Shown: positions 1 to 5,240 of the stretch, in pieces | How positions within the stretch are numbered: the first letter of the stretch is position 1 | Layout: each line of letters opens with the position of its first letter | Origin: JBBKXP01 sp038251315 | Lineage (GTDB): Bacteria > Pseudomonadota > Alphaproteobacteria > Rhodobacterales > Rhodobacteraceae | Reading direction: 5' to 3' | Assembly: GCA_038251315.1 (NCBI GenBank) | Contig: JBBSBK010000145.1 | Span: 1-5,240, forward strand | Length of the DNA stretch: 5,240 nt | Translations under genes and position numbers: made by a program | The notes under the pieces: generated by a model | Databases searched by the model: none | Told to the model about the DNA's origin: nothing | The model's input: the letters and a program-made list of their open reading frames with translations, nothing else

Positions 1-1
1 A

Positions 2-580
2 CAACTGCTGACCGACCTGACCGATCGCACGTTCAACTGCATCACGGTCGACAGCGACACCTCGACATCGGACACCTTGCTGATGGGGGCGACCGGGGTA
101 TCTGGGGTCGACGTGACCGGCAACGCCGATTTCGCGGCGGCGCTGGAACAGGTCATGCTGGACCTTGCCCTGCAAGTTGTCCGCGACGGCGAGGGGGCGA
201 CGAAGTTTGTCACGGTCAAGGTAACGGGCGCGGCAGATCAGGCCGACGCCCGCAAGGTCGGGCTGGCCATCGCCAATTCGCCACTGGTCAAGACCGCCGT
301 CGCCGGGCAGGATGCGAACTGGGGGCGGATCGTCATGGCGGTCGGCAAATCCGGCGCGCAGGCCGACCGCGACAGGCTGGCGATCCGATTCGGCGCCATC
401 ACCGTAGCGCGAAACGGATTCCGCGATCCGGATTATTCCGAAGACGCAACCAGCGCCTACATGAAGCAGCAGGAACTGGAAATCGGCGTCGATCTGGGGA
501 TCGGCAGCGGTGCCAGCACCGTCTGGACCTGCGATCTGACCCACGGATACATCGACATCAACGCCGACTACCGGTCTTGA
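2..580 (+). CDS. argJ: Glutamate N-acetyltransferase / ornithine acetyltransferase ArgJ, C-terminal part (5' end outside window)
   Basis: The reading frame is open from base 2 and gives the last 192 residues. ArgJ moves the acetyl group from N-acetylornithine to glutamate in the cyclic arginine pathway in the cytoplasm, and some members also use acetyl-CoA. Seen here: the family block NCITVDSDTSTSDT (fragment residues 12-25), the GEGATK block whose Glu (codon 191-193) matches the substrate-contacting Glu of the family, and the terminal NADYRS, whose Asn (560-562) and final Ser match the C-terminal substrate-binding pair. The self-cleavage site and nucleophilic Thr lie upstream of the window, so this fragment belongs to the mature beta chain. 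The C-terminus ends where family members normally do, with no sign of truncation. The stop TGA (578-580) overlaps the TTG start of the next gene. The family assignment is secure. Whether the enzyme is mono- or bifunctional cannot be told from this part. Confidence 0.96.
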   Translation, partial: QLLTDLTDRTFNCITVDSDTSTSDTLLMGATGVSGVDVTGNADFAAALEQVMLDLALQVVRDGEGATKFVTVKVTGAADQADARKVGLAIANSPLVKTAVAGQDANWGRIVMAVGKSGAQADRDRLAIRFGAITVARNGFRDPDYSEDATSAYMKQQELEIGVDLGIGSGASTVWTCDLTHGYIDINADYRS

Positions 581-975
581 AGACTCTTCTCGTGTCCGCC
601 GTCGCGCTGATCGACGTCGATGGGCGGATTTTACTGGCGCAACGCCCTGCGGGCAAATCGCTGGCCGGGCTGTGGGAATTTCCGGGCGGCAAGGTTGAGC
701 CGGGCGAAACCCCCGAAGCCGGACTGATCCGCGAATTGCACGAGGAACTGGGGATCGAGACGTGGCAATCCTGCCTGGCCCCGCTGACTTTTGCCAGCCA
801 CACCTACGACGATTTCCACCTGCTGATGCCGCTGTTCGCCTGTCGGCGCTGGCAGGGCACCCCGCAGGGGCGCGAGGGGCAGTCACTCGCCTGGGTGCGC
901 GCCGCAGACCTGCGCAATTACCCGATGCCGCCCGCCGATTTGCCGCTGATACCCATCCTGCGTGACTGGCTTTGA
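577..975 (+). CDS. mutT: MutT-family Nudix hydrolase, probable 8-oxo-dGTP diphosphatase
   Basis: This is a complete 132-residue protein, a normal length for MutT. The Nudix box fits the pattern GX5EX7REUXEEXGU exactly at residues 38-60: G38, E44, R52-E53, E56-E57, G59. It follows GLWEFPGG, the typical MutT lead-in. The second half (TFASHTYDDFHLLMPLFAC, then W..A.DL..YPMPPAD.P) is the usual MutT C-terminal layout. The known role of the family is hydrolysis of oxidised dGTP to the monophosphate with Mg2+, which keeps 8-oxoG out of DNA. The start taken is TTG at 577-579, because MKTLLVSAVALI matches the usual family N-terminus. A GTG at 592 is the alternative and would remove five residues of the first strand. 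The TTG overlaps the argJ stop as TTGA, and no Shine-Dalgarno is visible, so translation is probably coupled to argJ. The Nudix call is certain. The exact substrate is inferred from similarity. Confidence 0.93.
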   Translation: MKTLLVSAVALIDVDGRILLAQRPAGKSLAGLWEFPGGKVEPGETPEAGLIRELHEELGIETWQSCLAPLTFASHTYDDFHLLMPLFACRRWQGTPQGREGQSLAWVRAADLRNYPMPPADLPLIPILRDWL

Positions 976-999
976 CCCTTACCGTTCCGACGCGGATGA

Positions 1000-1050
1000 A
1001 AATTACGACAAATTTTACGATAATCTATCAAAAATTAAGTGATTATTAGT
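1000..1050 (+). promoter_or_regulatory. AT-rich probable promoter/control region of the small gene
   Basis: This stretch is strikingly AT-rich against GC-rich surroundings and lies between mutT and the small gene at 1099. It has -10-like hexamers (GATAAT at 1019-1024, TATCAA at 1026-1031), but I find no convincing -35 partner. A weak candidate is TTACGA at 1003-1008, 17 bases before TATCAA. A second possible -10 (TAGGCT, 1063-1068) lies just downstream. The region also holds TTAA-N7-TTAG (1035-1049), one base away from the CtrA recognition pattern TTAA-N7-TTAA known in alphaproteobacteria. The promoter role is inferred from composition and position only. Confidence 0.4.
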
Positions 1051-1087
1051 TTCTGCCGGTCTAGGCTGGATGGACGTCGATCCTTGG

Positions 1088-1092
1088 GGAGG
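1088..1092 (+). promoter_or_regulatory. Strong Shine-Dalgarno (GGAGG) of the small gene
   Basis: GGAGG lies within the longer run GGGGAGGGG (1086-1094), six bases before the ATG at 1099. The match and spacing are close to ideal and are the best single argument that the short frame behind it is translated. No other gene in the window has a ribosome binding site this good. Confidence 0.75.
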
Positions 1093-1098
1093 GGTTAA

Positions 1099-1233
1099 AT
1101 GCTGCGTACGATCATTTTGGGAAGCTGCATATCGGTTCAGGGACAGTTCGTCCGACAATTGGACAATGGCAAGATCGTGGTTCAGGTCGGCGACCGCACG
1201 TTCGAGGGCAAGCCGGTCAACAGGGCCGTGTGA
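1099..1233 (+). CDS. Small 44-residue protein of unknown function
   Basis: ATG at 1099-1101 to TGA at 1231-1233, 44 residues. The protein opens with a hydrophobic stretch (LRTIILGSCISVQG, residues 2-15). It continues with alternating hydrophobic and polar residues (QFVRQLDNGKIVVQVGDRTF) and ends in EGKPVNRAV. The pattern suggests a compact beta-rich fold. The hydrophobic part is short, contains SC and SVQG, and does not look like a membrane helix or an ordinary signal peptide. Support for a real gene: a near-ideal Shine-Dalgarno, an AT-rich promoter-like region just upstream, a protein-like composition and a hairpin about 20 bases after the stop. I have the impression that similar very small proteins occur in Rhodobacteraceae but cannot verify it, so no function is given. 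It stands alone, convergent with the dehydrogenase gene, and is short enough to be missed by gene finders. Confidence 0.7.
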   Translation: MLRTIILGSCISVQGQFVRQLDNGKIVVQVGDRTFEGKPVNRAV

Positions 1234-1253
1234 GCTGCTCTGAACATGAAAAT

Positions 1254-1276
1254 GGGGCCGTCCTGCGACAAGCTCC
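1254..1276. terminator. Imperfect GC-rich hairpin between convergent genes, possible terminator
   Basis: GGGGC-CGTC / GAC-A-AGCTCC forms a stem with loop CTGC. It has one G-U pair and a small internal loop. Read on the minus strand, the stem is followed by ATTTTC, so it best suits termination of the dehydrogenase gene, whose stop is about 90 bases upstream in that direction. On the plus strand it follows the small gene stop by 20 bases but has no T-run. The sequence is a near-copy of the hairpin after infB (2544-2565). Confidence 0.5.
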
Positions 1277-1365
1277 GTCCGCATGTGCTGCAGATCAAGG
1301 TTGATCCGCATGACTACTCGTCAAGAGATCGGAAGTGAACCTGTAACCAGCGCTGATGCGCCCGA

Positions 1366-2418
1366 TCAGACGGGTGGAATCAACACGATTTTGCCAACGT
1401 GTCGTTTCTCTTGGAAGGCACGCTGCGCGTCGGCAATCCGGGCGAGCGGATAGGTATATGCCAGGAGCGGTCTGATCTCGCCCTTTTCGATGTACGAAAT
1501 CAGATTCGGGAAAACAGGAAAATCCCACGCGGTGCAGCCCATCAGCGTAATATCCCTGAGGTACATGTCGCGCAGATCCAGTTCCACGACGGGTCCGGCA
1601 ATCGCGCCGGACGATACGTATCGCCCGCCGCGACGGAGCACCTTCAGCATCGAACCGAAATTCACGCCGGCAACGTTGTCGATGACCACATCGACGCTTT
1701 CCACGCCAAGGGCCTCGATCGGGTCATCCTCTCGCAACAGGACCCGATCCGCACCGATGTCCTGCAGCAGAGGGCGTTTGGACGCGCTGGTGATTGCGAT
1801 CACGTCGGCGCCGCGACGTTTGCCAAGCTGAATGAGTGCCGATCCCACGCCGCCCGACGCGCCCGGCACCAGAACGCGCATCCCGGCAGCAATGCCCGCG
1901 CGGTGAACCATATTCTCGGCTGTGCCATAGGCGCAAGGAATCGACGCAAGCTCTGCGTCGGTCCAGTCGGAGTTGACTGCGAACACTTCCGACTCGGCTA
2001 CAACAACGTATTGCGCAAAAGCTCCGTCAATATCGGACCCGAGCCACATCGTTTCCATGCTGCCAAAGCCATTCTTGCGCATACACGGGCGGACCAGCAC
2101 ACGCGCCCCAATCCGGCTTTCATTGCCTCCGGGTCCAACGGCAACAACCCTCCCACAACAATCGGTGCCCTGAATGAGAGGGAAAGGCGTCGCGCCGTTC
2201 CATCCGCCATCCGCCTGTTCGGCAACGCCTTCAAGGTTGTCGGTGCCATCCTTGACCGAGGACGAATACCAACCAAGCCGGGTGTTGATGTCGGTGTTGT
2301 TGAGACCTGCGGCGAGCACCCTGAGCAGTACCTGGCCTTGAACCGGCCTGGGCACGGGAACTTGCTTGTATTCTAGCCTTTCGTAACCTCCGTTTCCGGT
2401 GGTCACGACGGCCATCAT
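1366..2418 (-). CDS. Medium-chain dehydrogenase/reductase, NAD(P)H-dependent alcohol dehydrogenase / quinone oxidoreductase-like
   Basis: The protein has 350 residues when started at 2418, normal for the MDR superfamily. The N-terminal GroES-like catalytic domain is seen in VLLRVLAAGLNNTD (about residues 30-43) and GTDCCGRVVAVG (84-95). The Rossmann domain carries the nucleotide motif GASGGVG (186-192), followed by IQLGKRRGADVIAITSA. The C-terminus DAQRAF..KRHVGKIVL is also typical. The position where zinc alcohol dehydrogenases have a catalytic Cys reads NNTD, and no four-Cys structural zinc lobe is visible, so a zinc-free mechanism is likely. NADPH preference and substrate are unknown. Start: ATG at 2418 or 2415 gives the family-like MMAVVTTGNGG. 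An ATG at 2451 has AGAAGG nine bases upstream and would add 11 residues. A GTG at 2469 lies inside an inverted repeat and seems least likely. The gene stands alone, convergent with the small gene, and uses more AGG, GGA and CTA than infB. The fold is sure, the specific enzyme is not. Confidence 0.88.
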   Translation of the reverse strand: MMAVVTTGNGGYERLEYKQVPVPRPVQGQVLLRVLAAGLNNTDINTRLGWYSSSVKDGTDNLEGVAEQADGGWNGATPFPLIQGTDCCGRVVAVGPGGNESRIGARVLVRPCMRKNGFGSMETMWLGSDIDGAFAQYVVVAESEVFAVNSDWTDAELASIPCAYGTAENMVHRAGIAAGMRVLVPGASGGVGSALIQLGKRRGADVIAITSASKRPLLQDIGADRVLLREDDPIEALGVESVDVVIDNVAGVNFGSMLKVLRRGGRYVSSGAIAGPVVELDLRDMYLRDITLMGCTAWDFPVFPNLISYIEKGEIRPLLAYTYPLARIADAQRAFQEKRHVGKIVLIPPV

Positions 2419-2462
2419 GAGTCCGTCTGCAACAGACTGCTCAACCTGCATCCTCGCGGGCC

Positions 2463-2478
2463 TTCTCACAGTTGAGAA
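2463..2478. promoter_or_regulatory. Perfect inverted repeat TTCTCA-N4-TGAGAA, possible operator of the dehydrogenase gene
   Basis: Two perfect 6-base arms are separated by CAGT. The repeat lies just upstream of the likely dehydrogenase start codons (2418, 2451) and covers the alternative GTG at 2467-2469. On the minus strand a TATGCT hexamer (2481-2486) lies directly before it, where a -10 box would be, although no good -35 at 17 bases is visible. Size and position fit a dimeric repressor site of the TetR, MarR or GntR type. No regulator gene is in the window. The repeat is seen directly; the operator role is inferred. Confidence 0.4.
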
Positions 2479-2541
2479 CGAGCATACTGCAAAAGGCTGA
2501 TTTGTCTGGCGGATTCAACTGATCGTTGCAACATAATTGCC

Positions 2542-2569
2542 AAGGGGCTGTCCTGCGACAGCCCCTTTT
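2542..2569. terminator. Strong hairpin after infB, probable intrinsic terminator
   Basis: GGGGCTGTC (2544-2552), loop CTGC, GACAGCCCC (2557-2565) form a perfect 9-bp stem, extended by two A-T pairs with the flanking AA and TT. It begins 17 bases after the infB stop in the minus direction, so it most likely ends the nusA-infB transcript. The T-run is longer on the plus strand (TTTT, 2566-2569) than on the minus strand (TT then GGC). Termination of infB may therefore be partial, or the site may once have served plus-strand transcription as well. Confidence 0.8.
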
Positions 2570-2585
2570 CGTTGTCCAAACGCGA

Positions 2586-5066
2586 TCAGAGCGTGCGCAC
2601 GACCGATGTCCGCTCGAAAATCTCGATGACGTCGCCGGGGCGGATGTCGTCGTAGTTTTCGAAGGCCATGCCGCATTCCTGGCCCGACTGGACCTCGGGC
2701 ACTTCGTCCTTGAATCGTTTCAACGTCTTGAGCGTGCCTTCGTGAACGACGACGTTGTCGCGCAGCAAACGCACCCCGGCGGATCGGCGGGCGACACCTT
2801 CGGTGACGAGACAGCCCGCGACCTTGCCGACGTTCGAGACCTTGAAGACCTCTTTGATGCTGGCATAGCCGATGAACTTTTCCTTGATTTCGTTCGACAA
2901 AAGACCGCTGGCGGCCTTTTTGACGTCGTCCACAAGGTCGTAAATGACCGAATAATACCGAATCTCGACGCCCTTCTGGTTGGCCGTCTGACGGGCCGAC
3001 GCATTGGCGCGGACGTTGAACCCGAACACCGGTGCGCCCGATGCCTCGGCCAGACCGATATCGGTTTCGGTGATCGCGCCGACGCCGGAATGCAGCACGC
3101 GCACGCGGACCTCGTCGTTCCCGATCTTTTCCATCGCCTGCACGATCGCCTCGGCAGACCCTTGCACATCGGCCTTGACCACGATGGGCAACTCGCTGAC
3201 GCTTTGGTTCGCCTTGGCATTCGCCATGAGCTGTTCCAGCGTGGTGGCGGCCCCGGCGGCGGCGCGTTTTTCCTTGGCGGCTTTTTCACGGTAGGTCGCG
3301 ATTTCGCGCGCCTGACCTTCGGTATCGACCACGTTCAGCACGTCGCCCGCTTCGGGTGTGCCGTTCAGGCCCAGCACCTCGACCGGAACCGACGGTCCGG
3401 CCTCTTTGATCCGATCGCCCTTGTCGTCGATCAGTGCACGTACCTTGCCCCACTGTTCGCCAACGACAAAGATGTCGCCTTGCCGCAGCGTCCCGTTCTG
3501 AACCAGCACGGTCGCCACAGGGCCACGGCCCACGTCAAGCTGCGCCTCGATCACGGCGCCGGTCGCAGCCCGCGCGGGGTTGGCCCGCAGGTCAAGCAAT
3601 TCAGCCTGCAACGCGATGTTTTCCAGCAGATTGTCGAGCCCCTTACCGGTCACGGCCGAGACTTCGACATCCAGCACGTCGCCCGACATCTTTTCGACAA
3701 TGACTTCGTGCTGCAACAGATCGGTGCGCACCTTGTCAGGGTTGGCTGACGGCTTGTCGATCTTGTTGATCGCGACGATCATCGGCACTTTCGCGGCCTT
3801 GGCGTGGTTGATCGCCTCGATGGTCTGCGGCATCACCGCGTCATCTGCGGCCACCACCAGCACGACAATGTCGGTCACCTGCGCGCCACGGGCTCGCATC
3901 GACGTGAACGCGGCGTGACCGGGGGTATCGAGAAAGGTCAGCAGCGACCCGTTCACATTGACCTGATAGGCGCCGATGTGCTGGGTGATCCCGCCAGCCT
4001 CGCCGGCCACGACCTTGGTCTTGCGAATCGCGTCCAGCAGCGACGTCTTGCCGTGGTCCACGTGGCCCATGACCGTGATGATCGGCGGGCGCGTGATCAG
4101 CAGTTTCGGATCGTCCTTGACCACGTCGATCACCTGTTCGACGTCAGCATCCGAGACGCGCACGACCTTGTGCCCGAATTCCTCGATGATGAGTTCGGCG
4201 GTGTCAGCGTCGATGGTCTCGTTCTGCGTCAGCATCATGCCGTTGTTCATCAGCGCCTTGACGACGTCGGACACCCGTTCGGCCATCCGGTTGGCAAGCT
4301 CGCTGACCACGATGGCCGGGGGCAGGCTGACGTTGCGCACGACTTTTTCGCGTTCGACGTTGCCACCCATCGCCTTTTGGCGGGCGCGTTCCTGCTTGCG
4401 CTTCATCGCGGCCATCGACCGCTGGCGGCCACCCTCGCCGCCCGAAAGGGCGTCGTTCAGGGTCAGCTTGCCAGCGCGGCGGCCGTCGTCTTCGCGAGTC
4501 GTCTTGGGTTTGGCGACAGTCTTGTCGGTGCGCACATCGCGTTCGCGGTCGGGCTTGCGCGGGCCAGAGGCCGAGCGGCCCGAATCCTCGACCGCCGGTT
4601 CGCCCGGCACCGATGCGGCGGCTGCGCGGCGGGCGGTTTCCTCGACCTTGGCCTTTTTGCGTTCTTCATCTTCGGCCTTGGCGCGGACCCGTTCTTCGTG
4701 TTCGCGTTCTTCGGCCTCTTTCGCCTCGACCTCGGCGCGGCGGCGGTCGCGCTCTTCAGAACGCACCTTCTCGTCGGCTTCGCGCTTGGCGGATTCCTCG
4801 CTTTCGCGGGCTTTGGCCATCGCCAAAGCCTTCATCCGGCGCTCAAGTTCGACGTCAGATATGCCCGCCGGACGCCGTGACGGATCGCCCAGCACTGGCG
4901 CACCGGTCGTTGTGGTCTTGGCCGGACCGGGCTTGGGAACCACAACGCGCTTGCGTTTGGTTTCGACCACGACGCTTTTGGTGCGGCCGTGGCTAAAGCT
5001 CTGCTTTACGCTCCCCGGACGCGACCCGCCGAGCCCAAAGGGCTTTTTGCCGTCAGTATCGCTCAT
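2586..5066 (-). CDS. infB: Translation initiation factor IF-2
   Basis: The protein is complete at 826 residues, usual for IF-2 of this bacterial group. IF-2 is the GTPase that brings formyl-Met initiator tRNA to the 30S subunit and promotes 50S joining. Order of parts: an IF2-associated basic N-terminus (FGLGGSRPGSVKQSFSHGR, about 10-28), a long Glu/Arg/Lys/Ala-rich, probably helical or coiled segment (about 71-150), a low-complexity linker, and an IF2 N domain (VSDVVKALMNNGMMLT, 265-280). The G domain has all GTP-binding motifs intact: GHVDHGKT (334-341), GGIT (358-361), DTPG (380-383), NKID (434-437) and SAV (470-472). Domain II and the C-terminal tRNA-binding region run to the end (EVFKVSNVGKVAGCLVTEG, then GDVIEIFERTSVVRTL). 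The ATG (5064-5066) overlaps the stop of the upstream gene as ATGA, and an AAGGA lies 12 bases further up, so translational coupling is likely. Nothing is missing or frameshifted. Confidence 0.98.
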   Translation of the reverse strand: MSDTDGKKPFGLGGSRPGSVKQSFSHGRTKSVVVETKRKRVVVPKPGPAKTTTTGAPVLGDPSRRPAGISDVELERRMKALAMAKARESEESAKREADEKVRSEERDRRRAEVEAKEAEEREHEERVRAKAEDEERKKAKVEETARRAAAASVPGEPAVEDSGRSASGPRKPDRERDVRTDKTVAKPKTTREDDGRRAGKLTLNDALSGGEGGRQRSMAAMKRKQERARQKAMGGNVEREKVVRNVSLPPAIVVSELANRMAERVSDVVKALMNNGMMLTQNETIDADTAELIIEEFGHKVVRVSDADVEQVIDVVKDDPKLLITRPPIITVMGHVDHGKTSLLDAIRKTKVVAGEAGGITQHIGAYQVNVNGSLLTFLDTPGHAAFTSMRARGAQVTDIVVLVVAADDAVMPQTIEAINHAKAAKVPMIVAINKIDKPSANPDKVRTDLLQHEVIVEKMSGDVLDVEVSAVTGKGLDNLLENIALQAELLDLRANPARAATGAVIEAQLDVGRGPVATVLVQNGTLRQGDIFVVGEQWGKVRALIDDKGDRIKEAGPSVPVEVLGLNGTPEAGDVLNVVDTEGQAREIATYREKAAKEKRAAAGAATTLEQLMANAKANQSVSELPIVVKADVQGSAEAIVQAMEKIGNDEVRVRVLHSGVGAITETDIGLAEASGAPVFGFNVRANASARQTANQKGVEIRYYSVIYDLVDDVKKAASGLLSNEIKEKFIGYASIKEVFKVSNVGKVAGCLVTEGVARRSAGVRLLRDNVVVHEGTLKTLKRFKDEVPEVQSGQECGMAFENYDDIRPGDVIEIFERTSVVRTL

Positions 5067-5239
5067 CTAGCTACTTTATCCTTCCCGGCGACAGGTTTAT
5101 CGCCGTCAATCTCGCGCAGGCTTTTCAGCTTTGCGGCTTCCTCTACAACACGGTTGCTAAGTTGGCCAGTCGCGAGCGCGCCATGTATCACACTTTGCCG
5201 CCCGAATGCCAAACCCAATTCCGCAGCCGTCAGACAGCC
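5063..5239 (-). CDS. YlxR-type (DUF448) RNA-binding protein, C-terminal part (5' end outside window)
   Basis: The frame is open from the right edge and ends at TGA (5063-5065), giving the last 58 residues. The fragment reads LTAAELGLAFGRQSVIHGAL, then a helical stretch (NRVVEEAAKLKSLREI), and ends in a charged tail (DGDKPVAGKDKVAR). In alphaproteobacteria the gene between nusA and infB encodes a YlxR/DUF448 domain followed by an L7Ae-like RNA-binding domain. This tail fits the end of that second domain, which is known to bind RNA in related proteins. The YlxR domain itself is outside the window, so the name rests on C-terminal similarity plus position before infB. The 4-base ATGA overlap with infB shows operon membership and probable translational coupling. 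The frame is too short to stand out in a routine length-filtered ORF search. Confidence 0.85.
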   Translation of the reverse strand, partial: GCLTAAELGLAFGRQSVIHGALATGQLSNRVVEEAAKLKSLREIDGDKPVAGKDKVAR

Positions 5240-5240
5240 A

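Noticed and set aside
1026..1037. Possible IHF site (TATCAA followed by TTA)
   Set aside because: The spacer is three bases instead of the four in the WATCAA-N4-TTR consensus, and such matches are common in AT-rich DNA.
1015..1311. Minus-strand frame of 98 codons over the small gene and its upstream gap
   Set aside because: It runs through the AT-rich promoter-like region and opposite a frame with a much better ribosome binding site. The translation shows no protein-like pattern.
1348..1355. Palindrome CAGCGCTG after the dehydrogenase stop, considered as a terminator
   Set aside because: It has only four base pairs per arm with no loop and no following T-run. Short GC palindromes like this are expected by chance.
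1310..1453. Plus-strand frame starting MTTRQEIGSEPV, with a weak AAGG nine bases before the ATG, considered as the start of a gene broken by the dehydrogenase
   Set aside because: It soon runs antisense into the 3' end of the dehydrogenase gene, and its later residues look like shadow translation. The upstream signal is poor and I recognise nothing in it.
1399..2376. Plus-strand frame of 325 codons opposite the dehydrogenase gene
   Set aside because: The minus strand carries a clear MDR protein with the GASGGVG motif. The plus frame has no domain or ribosome binding site and a composition unlike a real protein.
2526..3749. Long open frame on the plus strand (407 codons) opposite the end of infB
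   Set aside because: It is antisense to a certain, highly conserved gene. Its His/Asp/Val/Leu-rich composition is the usual shadow of a GC-rich gene, and it shows no recognisable domain.
3804..5070. Two long plus-strand frames (358 and 364 codons) opposite the N-terminal half of infB
   Set aside because: Both are antisense shadows of infB. The Ser/Arg and Phe/Leu/Ala runs mirror the Glu/Arg/Ala-rich segment of IF-2, and no motif supports a real protein.

Overview
The window looks like chromosomal DNA from an alphaproteobacterium, most likely a Rhodobacteraceae (Roseobacter-group) member. The basis is the GC-rich coding sequence, the argJ-mutT pairing, the family-typical wording of the MutT and IF-2 proteins, and the C-terminal tail of the YlxR-type RNA-binding protein that overlaps infB. 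This placement comes from recognising protein sequence, not from a database search.

Left block, plus strand. The 3' end of argJ (arginine biosynthesis, positions 2-580) overlaps a complete mutT-like Nudix gene (577-975) by four bases. A 123-base gap with an AT-rich core follows, then a 44-codon gene (1099-1233) with a strong Shine-Dalgarno. I do not recognise a function for that small gene.

Middle block, minus strand. A medium-chain dehydrogenase/reductase gene (1366-2418, start uncertain up to 2469) sits alone, convergent with the small gene. It is flanked by two near-identical hairpins (1254-1276 and 2544-2565) and has lower third-position GC than infB in the codons I counted. It looks like an accessory insertion between two older genes.

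Right block, minus strand. The housekeeping pair ylxR-like gene (5063-5239, 3' end only) and infB (2586-5066) overlap by four bases (ATGA). This matches the end of the conserved nusA-ylxR-infB translation/transcription operon. A GC-rich hairpin follows infB.

I see no tRNA, rRNA, CRISPR array, transposase or phage gene, and no convincing multi-gene novel system. The points most worth following up are the small gene, the duplicated terminator-like hairpin around the dehydrogenase, and a perfect inverted repeat at the dehydrogenase start region.
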